A stretch of 53,406 nt of DNA, taken from assembly GCA_041306075.1 (NCBI GenBank), contig JBFYKH010000019.1:1-53406 (forward strand). The letters are read 5' to 3'. Positions 25,652 through 34,351 of the stretch are shown here, piece after piece. A model generated the notes under the pieces. That model had not been told where the DNA came from, did not search any database, and saw only the letters and a list, made by a program, of their open reading frames with translations. Every line of letters starts with the position of its first letter. Within the stretch, counting starts at the first letter, position 1. The position numbers and the translations under genes were made by a program. The DNA is from JAHIYG01 sp041306075 (GTDB lineage: Archaea; Altiarchaeota; Altiarchaeia; IMC4; SCGC-AAA252-I15).

Positions 25652-26027
25652 CGTGTCTTCCCTTCAGCCTCGCAAGGAGCGCCGCCATCGCCTTCCCGTC
25701 CTTCCTCGGCGCCGCGGGGTCTCCGGTGAACGGGCAGAGGTACACGGTCTTCTCGCCTGCCGTGTCCATGTGGACGACCTCCACGCACTCCCAGATGAGC
25801 CTGCCCGCCCGGCCGGAACGTATGATGCTCTTCAGGGGCACCCTGGTGAACCTGCCGCCCGCGGCTTCGCTTCCGCCGAAGAAGAGGACGTCGTCCGTCA
25901 ATGCTACGAGGGCCGGCCGGTTGTCGGCGCCGTGGCGGAGGCTGGTGCGGACGAGCGCGTGCATGAAGAGCGCGTCTCCCCTCTCAGCGAGCTCGTCCAT
26001 CATCGCCGCGTAGTCCAGTTCCGGCAT
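25641..26027 (-). CDS. Conserved hypothetical protein, PH/GRAM-like features
   Basis: 128 aa, soluble. The strands ALVALTDDVLFFGG, FTRVPLKSIIRSG, CVEVVHMD and KTVYLCPF followed by a terminal helix (DGKAMAALLARLKG) resemble the seven-strand-plus-helix order of PH/GRAM-like domains; this is a secondary-structure impression only. The ATG lies directly after the pdxT stop, and the stop overlaps ogt, so it belongs to the same operon. Confidence 0.6.
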   Translation of the reverse strand: MPELDYAAMMDELAERGDALFMHALVRTSLRHGADNRPALVALTDDVLFFGGSEAAGGRFTRVPLKSIIRSGRAGRLIWECVEVVHMDTAGEKTVYLCPFTGDPAAPRKDGKAMAALLARLKGRHDGV

Positions 26028-26615
26028 TCAGACCATCCCCAGGAAGTACTCGTGCAGGCGCGTGTCGCAGGTGAGCTCCGGGTGGAAGGCGGACGCGAGG
26101 AGGTTGCCTTCCCGCGCCAGCACTATCCTGCCGCCGTATGCGCACAGGCTCCGGCAGCGGCCCCGCGCCCGCTCGATGGCAGGCGCCCGGATGAAGACGC
26201 CCGGATACTTCGCCCTGCCAAGGACTTTCACGCTCAAGTCCGCCTCGAAGCTCTCCCTCTGCCTGCCGTACGCGTTCCTCACGACCTTCGCGTCCATGAG
26301 CCCGAGTAGCGGCTGGCCGTCGCGCTTCAGGCTGCCGCCGTCCTTTGCGAGGAGGACCATGCCCGCGCAGGTGCCGAACACCGGCCTGTCCGAGGCCGCC
26401 TCCTGCACGGCGTCGGCGAGCCCGTACTTTTCCATGAGCAATCCGACGGTCGTGCTCTCGCCTCCGGGTATGATGAGCGCGTCGCAGGAGAGGATTTTGT
26501 CCGGCGTCCTGACGGGGGCGGCCCGCGCCCTAATCCCGGACGCCGAAGCGGCCCTCCCGACGGCCAGGACATGCTCTGTGACGTCGCCCTGGACGTCCAA
26601 GACCCCGACAATCAT
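26028..26615 (-). CDS. pdxT: Pyridoxal 5'-phosphate synthase glutaminase subunit
   Basis: 195 aa class I amidotransferase. Start at MIVGVLDVQGDVTEH, the family N-terminus; the longer frame upstream shadows the protease gene. Motifs: IIPGGESTTVG, nucleophile Cys in GTCAGMVLLAK and the His-Glu pair in SAFHPELT. PdxT supplies ammonia to PdxS, whose gene is 1.4 kb upstream on the same strand. The M50 protease stop is 17 nt before its ATG. Confidence 0.95.
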   Translation of the reverse strand: MIVGVLDVQGDVTEHVLAVGRAASASGIRARAAPVRTPDKILSCDALIIPGGESTTVGLLMEKYGLADAVQEAASDRPVFGTCAGMVLLAKDGGSLKRDGQPLLGLMDAKVVRNAYGRQRESFEADLSVKVLGRAKYPGVFIRAPAIERARGRCRSLCAYGGRIVLAREGNLLASAFHPELTCDTRLHEYFLGMV

Positions 26616-26632
26616 CGCCAGTAAATAAGAAG

Positions 26633-27223
26633 CTATGGGTAAAAAGCCACGTTGCGCAGGAACAGGTAGGATGCCGCCACCGCCGCGGCCGATAACAGAT
26701 ACACCGGCTTGTTCCATGCGAGAACCTTCTGCCCGTCGAAGCCCGGGGCTGGGATGAGGTTGAATATCGCAAGCCAGATGTTTATCTCCCAGCCGAGGTA
26801 GCCGACTGCGCCGACGAATCCTTCGCCTGCGAAAGCCCTGAATCCCAGGGCGATGAACAGGTTTGTGGCGGGGCCGGCGAGGGATATGAGGCCGTTGGCG
26901 GCCTTCGTCAAGGGCCTCGTCCTGGAGGCGATGTAGACCGCCCCCGGAGCCAGTAGTATCCAGCCCGCGAAGGCCACGAGAACCGACATCCAAGGGAACC
27001 CCCCGGCGGCGTATTCGGCCATGTAGCCGAGCCTTTGGGCGAGGAGCTTGTGCATGAGCTCGTGGAGGAGGAAGCCGAGGCCGGCGCACAGCAATGTCAC
27101 CGCGAAGAACATTCCTATCGAGACCGGGTCCGGGTCTGGCCTGGAAGCTATCGTGAACACGAGGGCCACAATCAATGTGGATTTCAGGAGCTCCCGCGCC
27201 TCCCTAAGGGTTAGCCCGAGCAT
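26633..27223 (-). CDS. M50 (site-2 protease-like) membrane metalloprotease
   Basis: 196 aa with five to six helices. Zinc site HELMH (HExxH) lies in a membrane helix and the third ligand in NLIPAPGFDGQKVL, as in compact archaeal M50B proteases that cleave substrates within the membrane. ATG 27223 is preferred over TTG 27238 because a TATA box (27246-27253) sits 23-30 nt upstream. Substrate unknown; the neighbouring CBS protein is notable since some S2P proteases carry CBS domains. Confidence 0.87.
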   Translation of the reverse strand: MLGLTLREARELLKSTLIVALVFTIASRPDPDPVSIGMFFAVTLLCAGLGFLLHELMHKLLAQRLGYMAEYAAGGFPWMSVLVAFAGWILLAPGAVYIASRTRPLTKAANGLISLAGPATNLFIALGFRAFAGEGFVGAVGYLGWEINIWLAIFNLIPAPGFDGQKVLAWNKPVYLLSAAAVAASYLFLRNVAFYP

Positions 27224-27245
27224 GGATAAGGCTAGCAATTCAGCC

Positions 27246-27253
27246 GTTAAATA
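27246..27253 (-). promoter_or_regulatory. Internal TATA box for the M50 protease
   Basis: TATTTAAC on the minus strand, 23-30 nt upstream of ATG 27223, just outside the end of the CBS gene. It suggests protease, pdxT and the following genes can be transcribed apart from pdxS. Confidence 0.45.
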
Positions 27254-27260
27254 GCGACGG

Positions 27261-28052
27261 TCAGACCTTCCCGGAAAGCTGGAAGCCCTTGAGGATGTCC
27301 GTCCGCGTCACTATGCCTTCGAGCTCGTGGTCGACGACCGGGAGCCCGCCTATGTGCCGCTCCACCATCGTGTCCGCCGCCTTCGCGGCGTCGTCTCCCC
27401 TCCCAGCCGTGACCAGGTTGCGGGTCATGATGTCCTCCGCCTTCAGGATGGATATGGGGTCCACCAGCCGGTTCAGCTTCCGCTCGCGGAAGAGCATGAG
27501 GCTGACGTCGCGGACCGAGATTATGCCGGCGAGCGTGTCCCCGGACATGACGAGGACGCGCTTCACCGCCTCCGTCCTCATCTCGTCAACGACTTCGGAG
27601 AGCGGAGTGTAGTCGAAGACGGTGACCGGGCTGTACGACATGAGGTCCGACACCCTGTATCTGCCGCGCATCCTCTTGGCGAAGATGGATATCAGTGCCG
27701 GCTTCGACACCACGCCCACAACCTTGCCCTCCGAGAGCACCGGCAGCCTGTCGACCATCCGCTTCTGTGTGGAAAGCATGTCCAGTGCCGCCATCAGGTC
27801 CTGGTCCTCCTTCAGGGTGTCGACGTCGCGCTCCATGAGGTCCGACACCTTCAGGGAGTCGAGCGGCCGGCCGCCGTAGCGGCCGACCTTGGCGACGAAC
27901 GTCTCCTTGCTTATGACGCCAGCGAACGCCCCGTCCTTGAGGACGACTGCTGCGCCGACCTGGCGGCGGTCCATGTCGTCGCCTATCTTGAGTATGCCGT
28001 CTGAGTCGTTAACCGTGTGGAATTCCCTGGACATGGCGTCCCTGACCAGCAT
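27261..28052 (-). CDS. Four-CBS-domain regulatory protein
   Basis: 263 aa made of four CBS repeats (~1-55, 68-125, 132-190, 203-260), seen as VRDAMSREFHTV, VSDLMERDVDTL, VSDLMSYSPVTV and AEDIMTRNLVTA, each followed by GVIS/GVVS/GIIS/GIVT strands. CBS pairs bind adenosine nucleotides or SAM and report energy state. There is no fused enzyme. ATG overlaps the pdxS stop as TGATG, so it is co-translated with PdxS. Its target is unknown, with PdxS or the M50 protease as neighbours. Confidence 0.9.
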   Translation of the reverse strand: MLVRDAMSREFHTVNDSDGILKIGDDMDRRQVGAAVVLKDGAFAGVISKETFVAKVGRYGGRPLDSLKVSDLMERDVDTLKEDQDLMAALDMLSTQKRMVDRLPVLSEGKVVGVVSKPALISIFAKRMRGRYRVSDLMSYSPVTVFDYTPLSEVVDEMRTEAVKRVLVMSGDTLAGIISVRDVSLMLFRERKLNRLVDPISILKAEDIMTRNLVTAGRGDDAAKAADTMVERHIGGLPVVDHELEGIVTRTDILKGFQLSGKV

Positions 28053-28939
28053 CAGACACCCCTGTCCTGCAGCCTCTCCTTGAGCGAGGAGATTTCAGCG
28101 CCCTTCATGGCGTCACCGAGGCCCTTGCTGACCTCGACTATGACGCCGGGCTTGTCGTAGTGGAGGGTCGCCTCCACGATGGCCTCGGCCATCAGCTTCG
28201 GGTTCTGGCTCTTGAATATCCCGGAGCCCACGAAGTTGCCGTCGGCCCCGAGCTGCATCATCAATGCGGCGTCGGCGGGCGTCGCTATCCCCCCGGCCGA
28301 GAAGTTCACCACCGGGAGGCGGCCGAGCTTTCTCACTTCGCGTATCAGCTCGACGGGCGCGGACAGCTCCTTCGCCTCCCTGTAGAGGTCGTCGTCGGAC
28401 AGGCCCCTTATCCTCTGTATCCCGCCTATGACCGCCCTCATGTGCCTGACAGCCTCGACTATGTTGCCGGTTCCGGCCTCGCCCTTGGTCCTTATCATGG
28501 CCGCGCCCTCGCTGATTCTCCTGAGCGCCTCCCCGAGGTCCCTCGCGCCGCAGACGAACGGGACCGTGAACCTGCTCTTGTCGACGTGATGGCTCTCGTC
28601 GGCCATCGTGAGCACCTCGCTCTCGTCTACCATGTCGACGCCGAGCTCCTCTAGGACCTGCGCTTCCGCGAAGTGCCCTATCCTGCACTTGGCCATCACG
28701 GGTATGGTGACCGTGTCCATTATCTCGATGACCTTCAGGGGGTCCGCCATCCTCGCGACGCCTCCCGCCGCCCTGATGTCGGCAGGCACCCGCTCGAGCG
28801 CCATGACCGCGCAGGCTCCCGCATCCTCGGCTATCGAGGCCTGCTCGGCGTTGGTCACGTCCATGACTACGCCGCGCTTGACCATCTTCGCGAAGCCCTC
28901 CTTCAGGAGCTTCGTCCCGTGCTTCGGGTGCTTGACCAT
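28052..28939 (-). CDS. pdxS: Pyridoxal 5'-phosphate synthase, PdxS subunit
   Basis: 295 aa, full length. TIM-barrel enzyme building PLP from ribose 5-phosphate, glyceraldehyde 3-phosphate and ammonia. The two catalytic lysines are in PVMAKCRIGHF and IRTKGEAGTGN, with VMALERVPADIR and FSAGGIATPADAALMM also conserved. Promoter: CTTTAAAA on the minus strand at 28963-28970, 24-31 nt upstream of the ATG and overlapping the end of the previous gene. Confidence 0.97.
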   Translation of the reverse strand: MVKHPKHGTKLLKEGFAKMVKRGVVMDVTNAEQASIAEDAGACAVMALERVPADIRAAGGVARMADPLKVIEIMDTVTIPVMAKCRIGHFAEAQVLEELGVDMVDESEVLTMADESHHVDKSRFTVPFVCGARDLGEALRRISEGAAMIRTKGEAGTGNIVEAVRHMRAVIGGIQRIRGLSDDDLYREAKELSAPVELIREVRKLGRLPVVNFSAGGIATPADAALMMQLGADGNFVGSGIFKSQNPKLMAEAIVEATLHYDKPGVIVEVSKGLGDAMKGAEISSLKERLQDRGV

Positions 28940-28964
28940 GGCTTATTATAATGCAACGCTGGTT

Positions 28965-29657
28965 TTAAAGCTGACTTCCGCCGCCGGCGAGGCCGTCCCC
29001 CATGTGTCTTGCGAGGACGCCCCTCCCCTCCGGGCTGATGCGCTCGTCGAAAGCTTCCGGGAAGCTCGCCTGCCCCGACTCCACGGCGGCAAGGAGCCTT
29101 GCGGCGATAGAGGCCGGCAGGATTATGTGCAGGACGTTCCGGGAGCCGCGGTCGGCGACCCGGCCGAGGTATGTGACCGCGTAGGCGTCCTCGCCCGAGT
29201 ACTTGGCCGGACAGTTTGAGAGGACCTCCGGCGCCTTCAGCGTCCGGCCGCGCCCGTAATCCTTCCGGAGCGGATACGCGATGACCCGCTGGCGCTCCAT
29301 CCTCCGCTCGAACTCGTCGTGCGCCTTCGCATACTCTGGGGCGGTCCTGACACCGAGCTCGTCGAGGAGCCGCGTCGGGTCCCGCTCCCTCGGCATCTCG
29401 CCCCCGTAGTGGAGGAGCCCACCGAGGTTCACGGCCACGTAGCCGCTCCGTCCCGGCTGCCTGTAGACTCCGCCCCTCGCCTCGAGGTGGGACATACCCT
29501 CGGCCGAGAAGTTTATCTCGCCAGCGTAGCCGCCTAAATGGCCTACGAGCCCGAGAAGCAGTTTCTTGTCTTCCGGCAGCCTCAGCTCCTTCAGGTCGAC
29601 GAGGTCGTGTATGTTTCCGTACTGCCTCCGCCCGCCGGGCGGCAATATGGAGTCCAT
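28965..29657 (-). CDS. Uncharacterised protein, partner of the TPR protein
   Basis: 230 aa, soluble, no family recognised. Features: Gly-rich LVGHLGGYAGEINF, GGVYRQPGRSGYVAVNLGG, a charged central helix (YAKAHDEFERRMERQ) and a strand-helix LHIILPASIAARLLAAVE. The ATG overlaps the TPR gene stop as TGATG, so the two proteins are made together and may interact. It ends 25 nt before pdxS and overlaps the pdxS promoter. Confidence 0.65.
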   Translation of the reverse strand: MDSILPPGGRRQYGNIHDLVDLKELRLPEDKKLLLGLVGHLGGYAGEINFSAEGMSHLEARGGVYRQPGRSGYVAVNLGGLLHYGGEMPRERDPTRLLDELGVRTAPEYAKAHDEFERRMERQRVIAYPLRKDYGRGRTLKAPEVLSNCPAKYSGEDAYAVTYLGRVADRGSRNVLHIILPASIAARLLAAVESGQASFPEAFDERISPEGRGVLARHMGDGLAGGGSQL

Positions 29658-30877
29658 CAGACGGTCGTGTCTTCTTCCCGCCCGTACAGTTCGCCGAACT
29701 CGGCGGCAAGTATTTTCCTGAGACGCACCAGGTGCTCGTCTAAGCTTGTCTGGAGGGCCGGCTTCTCCCCCTCGGCGGCGTTCTTCATATCCTCCTGTAC
29801 CTTCCAGGCTTCGTTGTCCAGGGGCATCCCCCCCTGCCAGGACTTTTTCAGCTTGAGCTTTTTGCCGGCCTTTGTGTGCGACACGTCGAACGTCGCCTGG
29901 ACAAAGGAGTCGACCTTATCCCTCGCAGGCTTTGGCTTCGCCTCCTCGAGGCTCCCCGCAAGTTCGGCGGACATCCGGGCGGCCATCTCCCTCGCCTCGC
30001 CCCATGCGCCCACCTGTAGGGTGAATTCCCGCCCGTCCCCCTTCGGGAGCACGGCCGGGCCGTCGTGGTTCTTCCCGACCCAGGATTTCACCTCGGCATC
30101 TTGGCCGTCCTTCGCTGTCACGTGAAGCTGCCATCCGCCCCGCTCCTTCCAGGCGGCAGCGCCCTTCCCCGCATGCCCTGCTTCCTCCGCCACAGGGGGC
30201 TTCTGCGCCTCCACGACCGGGGTCTCGGGCGCGGGCTCCGCCTTCGCGGACTTGAAGAGCTGGGCGAACTTGTTCCTGAGCCTGCCCGCAAGCCTCTGCT
30301 TCCCTTCGCCATCGTCCTTCAGCCAGCCCTTGTAGTCCCTGTAGTTGTCGGCTACCGTCTTCTCGTCCTGCCTCCTCTGCGCGGCCTCGCTGCCTGTCAG
30401 GTTCGGGTCGGTTATGAACTTTGCGTTGTCCTTCGCGCTCTTGAAGTGCTTCGCAGCCGTGTCGTAATCGCCCTTAGCGACTGCGACGAGGCCGAGTAGG
30501 TTGTGGGCGTACGCGTTCTCGGGGCCGCCGTCCTTCCTGCTCAGTTCGAGGGCTTCGTTCGCGTATGCGACCGCATCCTCGTATCTGCCGCCGCCGGTGA
30601 GCGCGGTCTGGTACGCGGCCGACGCCATGTTCGACACTATGACGGACTGGCGTTCGTCCCGCTCGAGCCTGCCGTCCGCCTCCCTGAACTTCGCCAGTGC
30701 GTCGCCGAAGTTGGCTTTGTTGTACGCCGCGAGGCCCTCGTTGTTGACCGTCAACGCGGCCTCCATCCTCTTGAGCTGGGCTTCGCGCTGGGCGAGCTGC
30801 TGAAGCTCGCCGGCCACGGCCTCACGCGGGGGGGGAAACGCCTCCCCGGGCTTCGGCGTCTCAAGGACCTTCTCCAT
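29657..30877 (-). CDS. TPR-repeat cytoplasmic protein
   Basis: 406 aa without signal peptide or membrane helix. An N-terminal coiled-coil-like stretch (~20-45), then three to four TPR units (~45-165): NNEGLAAYNKANFGDALAKF, YEDAVAYANEALELSRKD and HNLLGLVAVAKGDYDTAAKHF. The C-terminal half is charged and unlike anything I know (SWVGKNHDGPAVLP, KKLKLKKSWQGGMP). TPRs bind partner proteins; the obvious candidate is the product of the coupled downstream gene. TATA-like box at about 30899-30906, 22-29 nt upstream. Confidence 0.72.
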   Translation of the reverse strand: MEKVLETPKPGEAFPPPREAVAGELQQLAQREAQLKRMEAALTVNNEGLAAYNKANFGDALAKFREADGRLERDERQSVIVSNMASAAYQTALTGGGRYEDAVAYANEALELSRKDGGPENAYAHNLLGLVAVAKGDYDTAAKHFKSAKDNAKFITDPNLTGSEAAQRRQDEKTVADNYRDYKGWLKDDGEGKQRLAGRLRNKFAQLFKSAKAEPAPETPVVEAQKPPVAEEAGHAGKGAAAWKERGGWQLHVTAKDGQDAEVKSWVGKNHDGPAVLPKGDGREFTLQVGAWGEAREMAARMSAELAGSLEEAKPKPARDKVDSFVQATFDVSHTKAGKKLKLKKSWQGGMPLDNEAWKVQEDMKNAAEGEKPALQTSLDEHLVRLRKILAAEFGELYGREEDTTV

Positions 30878-30907
30878 GTTAAGTGACGGGTAAAACGAAG
30901 ATAAAAA

Positions 30908-31609
30908 TCAGGCGATTACGCCTCCCAGAGCCTTGTAGAGCCCCAGGAACTCCTCTGGCCGCATCTCCACTGGCCTGAGTTCCAGGTATTCCGGCGGCGC
31001 CGCCATGATGTTGCGGACCAGCTTGTTCTTGCCGCTGAACAGGGTGTTGAGGAATGTTATGTAATCCCTCCCCGGCCTCCACGTCTGCCTGAGCCTGATG
31101 AGGGCGCTCGCCACCTTCGGCCGGGGGGTGAACGACTCCGGGGGTATGTCCTTGAGGTACTCCACCTCGCACGTCGTCTGCGCCAGGACCGACAGCATCC
31201 TGTAGTTGTCGTGCGCTGGCTCGGCGACGAGCTTCCTGGCGAACTCCCTCTGGACGACGAGGACCGCGAGCTCGAACCCCTCCAGGACGAACCGCTGAAT
31301 GAGCTCCCGGCTGACGCTGTAGGGGATGTTGCTCACGACCTTGTTGTGGGGGGGATACGCCATCCTGACTGCGTCGCCCCTCACCACCCTCACCCGCCCG
31401 TCTCCGTGGAACCTCCGAAGAAGCGCGGCGTAGAGCCATTGGTCCTTCTCCACCACGGTCACGGGGGCATGCCCTAGAAGACGCTCCGTGAGCGCGCCTC
31501 TGCCGCCGCCGACCTCCAGGACGGAGTCCCCGCTCCGGAGGCCTGCCGAGGACACAATCTCCGAGAGGAGCGCGTCGTCGGTCATGAACACGACATCTGA
31601 CTTGGCCAC
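30908..31609 (-). CDS. rsmA: 16S rRNA dimethyladenosine transferase (KsgA/Dim1)
   Basis: 233 aa. SAM-binding VLEVGGGRGALTERLL, VVEKDQWL, RGDAVRM and the catalytic N-x-P-Y in VSNIPYSVSRELI, followed by VQREFARKLVA and the specific FTPRPKVASALIRL. It dimethylates the two adjacent adenosines near the 3' end of 16S rRNA. It is shorter than bacterial KsgA (~270). GTG start is used because the family needs the residues before FMTDDALLSEIV; an ATG at 31585 would cut into that motif. Confidence 0.94.
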   Translation of the reverse strand: MAKSDVVFMTDDALLSEIVSSAGLRSGDSVLEVGGGRGALTERLLGHAPVTVVEKDQWLYAALLRRFHGDGRVRVVRGDAVRMAYPPHNKVVSNIPYSVSRELIQRFVLEGFELAVLVVQREFARKLVAEPAHDNYRMLSVLAQTTCEVEYLKDIPPESFTPRPKVASALIRLRQTWRPGRDYITFLNTLFSGKNKLVRNIMAAPPEYLELRPVEMRPEEFLGLYKALGGVIA

Positions 31610-31623
31610 CGTATTTAACTATA

Positions 31624-31637
31624 CGGATTCAAATCCG
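31624..31637. promoter_or_regulatory. Perfect dyad between ksgA and mptE-like genes
   Basis: CGGATT-CA-AATCCG, a 6-bp inverted repeat with a 2-nt centre, lies in the 47-nt divergent promoter gap between TATA-like sequences (TATTTAAC 31612-31619 and GATAAATA 31637-31644). Candidate operator for both genes; regulator unknown. Confidence 0.35.
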
Positions 31638-31656
31638 ATAAATAGGCGGATGCGCG

Positions 31657-32397
31657 ATGAGATGGAGCCACAGATACCTGGAAGCCGTGAGGGCCCTCGA
31701 CCTCGACGTGACCGGGGACAGGAGGGCGACCCAGATACTGGACAGGCTGGCGCCCGAGAGCGACATTAACGGATTGAAGGCCGTCATCGAGGGCAGAAGC
31801 GCCATAGTCTACGGCTGCGGCCCGAGCCTCGAGAACGACGTCAACAAGCTGTGGGGGGCCGGCCTGTGCGGAAGGTGCGTGAACGTGACCGCGGACGGTG
31901 CGGTGAAGGCGCTCATGAACTACGGCCTGGTCCCGCACGTGAACGTGACGGACCTGGACGGCGACGTCGAGGCGATAGTTGCGGCCAACGGCTACGGGTG
32001 CGCGACCGTCGTCCACGCCCACGCCGGCAACATCAGGGAGCTCGTGTCGGTGGTCCCGCGCCTCGGGGGCCGGGTGTATGCGACCACCCAGTCGGAGCCC
32101 ACCGCGAAGGTCCACAACTTCGGCGGATACTCGGACGGGGACCGGGCCGTGTACCTGGCCGAACACTTCAGGCCGAAGCACATAATACTCGCAGGCATGG
32201 ACTTCGGAAGCGTCATAGGCGTGTTCTCGGGCAAGTACGACCCGATAAGGAAGCCCAGGCGCCTCAGGCACGACAAGCTGATGATAGAGGAGCTCGCGGC
32301 CCGAAGCCGGGTGGCGATGTACAACGTGACGTCGTCCGGCGAGAACATACGGCGGGTGCACCACATGTCTGTTGACAGGCTGGCGCACGCGGTCTAG
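31657..32397 (+). CDS. mptE: MptE-like 6-hydroxymethylpterin diphosphokinase (DUF115)
   Basis: 246 aa. DUF115 landmarks: IVYGCGPSLENDV (nucleotide-binding Gly-rich loop), VNVTADGAVKALM, VNVTDLDGD (metal-binding acidic motif), VVHAHAGN and HIILAGMDFGS. In archaea this family makes 6-hydroxymethyl-dihydropterin diphosphate for tetrahydromethanopterin or folate. The exact pterin product is not determined by sequence. It precedes the KaiC-like module by 36 nt but that module has its own TATA box. Confidence 0.85.
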   Translation: MRWSHRYLEAVRALDLDVTGDRRATQILDRLAPESDINGLKAVIEGRSAIVYGCGPSLENDVNKLWGAGLCGRCVNVTADGAVKALMNYGLVPHVNVTDLDGDVEAIVAANGYGCATVVHAHAGNIRELVSVVPRLGGRVYATTQSEPTAKVHNFGGYSDGDRAVYLAEHFRPKHIILAGMDFGSVIGVFSGKYDPIRKPRRLRHDKLMIEELAARSRVAMYNVTSSGENIRRVHHMSVDRLAHAV

Positions 32398-32400
32398 GGA

Positions 32401-32408
32401 CTTTTAAG
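32401..32408 (+). promoter_or_regulatory. TATA box for the KaiC-like membrane module
   Basis: CTTTTAAG, 26-33 nt upstream of the ATG at 32434, just past the mptE stop. Confidence 0.45.
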
Positions 32409-32433
32409 CTGCAGGGCGAATAATTAACGAAAA

Positions 32434-33147
32434 ATGCAGGAGCTTGTAGAGACCGGAATCAAGGGATTGGACGAGATACTGATGGGGGGCATACCGAAGG
32501 GGCACTGCGTGCTCCTGGCCGGAAGCTGCGGGACCGGCAAGACCGTCATGTGCCACCAGTTCCTCTTCGAAGGCGCGAAGGCCGGGGAGCCGGGAGTCTA
32601 CATCTCGCTCGTGGAGCCGACCGACAAGATACTGAAGAACATGGCGTCGTTCACCTTCTGCGACCAGAAGCTCATAGACGAGGGCAAGGTCAGGATAGTC
32701 GACATGACCCAGGACGTGAGGCTGAGGGGGATAGAGTTCAGCAACGTGGAAGGCCTCATCGGGATAATAAAGGGGATAATCGAGGACAACGGGGCGAAGA
32801 GGGTCGCCATAGACTCCATCACCGCCCTGTGCGAGAACATCGGGGAGCGCAGCAAGATAAGGGACTTCATACTGGAGCTCGGCTTCCAGCTCATGTACCT
32901 GGAGTGCACGACGATAATGATATCCGAGATTCCGCCGCAGACGTTCAAGTACTCCGTCTGGGGGATAGAGGAGTTCATAGCCGACGGAGTCATACTGTTG
33001 TCAGATTTCGAGAGGAAGGGGGACCTCATACGGTCGCTGCAGGTGATAAAGATGAGGGGCGTCGCCCACAGCAGGAACAAGCAGGTGATGAAGATAATGG
33101 ATGAGGGGATTAACCTGCTGCCCATGTTCAAGGCCGGTTTTGAGTGA
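32434..33147 (+). CDS. KaiC-like RecA-superfamily ATPase, first gene of membrane module
   Basis: 237 aa single-domain KaiC-like ATPase. TGIKGLDEILMGGIPKG, Walker A AGSCGTGKT (29-37), VYISLVEPTDKI, Walker B KRVAIDSITAL (~125-135), then IMISEIPP and GIEEFIADGVILL. It is intact, unlike the next two proteins, whose KaiC-like domains lack a P-loop, so it may be the only ATP-hydrolysing member of the module. Its stop overlaps the start of the next gene as TGATG. Confidence 0.87.
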   Translation: MQELVETGIKGLDEILMGGIPKGHCVLLAGSCGTGKTVMCHQFLFEGAKAGEPGVYISLVEPTDKILKNMASFTFCDQKLIDEGKVRIVDMTQDVRLRGIEFSNVEGLIGIIKGIIEDNGAKRVAIDSITALCENIGERSKIRDFILELGFQLMYLECTTIMISEIPPQTFKYSVWGIEEFIADGVILLSDFERKGDLIRSLQVIKMRGVAHSRNKQVMKIMDEGINLLPMFKAGFE

Positions 33148-34313
33148 TGGAAATAGCAAGCAACAAGCCGTTTGAGGATATGCTCGACTACCTGCCCGCC
33201 GAGGAGGGCATAGTCGGCAGGCACAAGATAGGGGGGCATGACATAGTCACTACAACGGAGAGGGTCATCTGCATGCGGCGTTTCCCGCCCCTTTTCGTGG
33301 GCATACGCTACGACGAGATAGACAACCTGGAGCACAGGACCACGATAATGTGGAACGAGCTGGCGAACGGCATAGCCCTCCTGGCGGTCGCGGCGGTCGC
33401 ATACTACAAGGAGGCCAGCGGAGGCCTCGCAAGCCTAGTTAACGGATTTCTCCAGAGGTACCTGAAGGAGCTGGCCGACATGTTCCCGGCCACCGTGATG
33501 GTGCCGGTGTTCATATGGCTCGCCGCCGCCGCAGGCCTCTACCACATCATCAGGTTCCTGCCTTCCCTGAGCGGATACTTCAGGATATCGAGGAGGGACA
33601 GGGCGCCGATAATAATACCGGCCAGGATGACCCCGCAGCTCGGCTCGCTCATGAGGGAGATAGAGGGCCTGATGAGGCAGAGGAGCATGGTGCCGCAGAG
33701 GCCGGCCGCCCCCGAGGAGAGGCCGCCTGAGGAGCCCGCGGACCTCGCCGCCTACGTCAGGGACAGGCTCAAGGTCGCGTTCAAGGGCATGGGAAGCAAC
33801 AACGTCATCCTGGTCTCCTCCAAGAGCGAGAACCACGAGTACGTGGTGTCGAACCTTCTAGACATACTGGTGAAGGAGCGGGGGATGGGGGGCGTGTACA
33901 TCAGCGTCACGAGGCCTTACGACTTCGTCGCGTCCAAGATGGAGGCGCTCTCCATACCGTCGTCCGACGTCTACTTCATAGACTGCATAAGCATGATGGC
34001 GGGGAAGACGCACCAGAGCGGGAACCAGAACGTCGCCTTCATAGAGAACCCGAGCAGCCTGGAGGAGGTGAGCATGTACCTCGACAAGATGCTCGCGAAG
34101 GTCAGGAACCAGAAGAGGTTCATCATAATGGACTCCCTGTCGAGCCTCCTCATATACAACACCGACAAGACCGTGAAGGAGTTCACCCACTACCTGATAA
34201 ACAAGGTGAGGCTGGACAACATCGAGGGGGTCATACTCAGCATAGAGAAGAAGGAGGCGGAGGAGCTCGTGAAGACCCTCACCCCGATGTGCGACGTCGA
34301 GATGAGGTTCTAG
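33147..34313 (+). CDS. Membrane protein with C-terminal P-loop-less KaiC-like domain
   Basis: 388 aa. N-terminal ~70 residues form a soluble domain of PH-like strands (RHKIGGHDIVTTTERVICMR), two membrane helices follow (~73-90 and ~115-140), then a Pro-rich linker and a C-terminal ~190-residue RecA-like domain. That domain keeps the strand order of KaiC (NNVILVSSKS, GGVYISVTRPYDF, VYFIDCISMM, FIIMDSLSSLL) but has no GxxxxGKT loop, so it should not hydrolyse ATP. ATG at 33147 (TGATG overlap) is preferred over GTG 33144. Family not recognised. Confidence 0.72.
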   Translation: MEIASNKPFEDMLDYLPAEEGIVGRHKIGGHDIVTTTERVICMRRFPPLFVGIRYDEIDNLEHRTTIMWNELANGIALLAVAAVAYYKEASGGLASLVNGFLQRYLKELADMFPATVMVPVFIWLAAAAGLYHIIRFLPSLSGYFRISRRDRAPIIIPARMTPQLGSLMREIEGLMRQRSMVPQRPAAPEERPPEEPADLAAYVRDRLKVAFKGMGSNNVILVSSKSENHEYVVSNLLDILVKERGMGGVYISVTRPYDFVASKMEALSIPSSDVYFIDCISMMAGKTHQSGNQNVAFIENPSSLEEVSMYLDKMLAKVRNQKRFIIMDSLSSLLIYNTDKTVKEFTHYLINKVRLDNIEGVILSIEKKEAEELVKTLTPMCDVEMRF

Positions 34314-34319
34314 GCGGCC

Positions 34320-34327
34320 TTATATTC
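34320..34327 (+). promoter_or_regulatory. Internal TATA box for the ectodomain-bearing gene
   Basis: TTATATTC just after the stop of the preceding gene, 25-32 nt before ATG 34352, so this gene can be transcribed independently of the two genes before it. Confidence 0.45.
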
Positions 34328-34351
34328 ATGCTGCCAAATAGCCTTATACTA

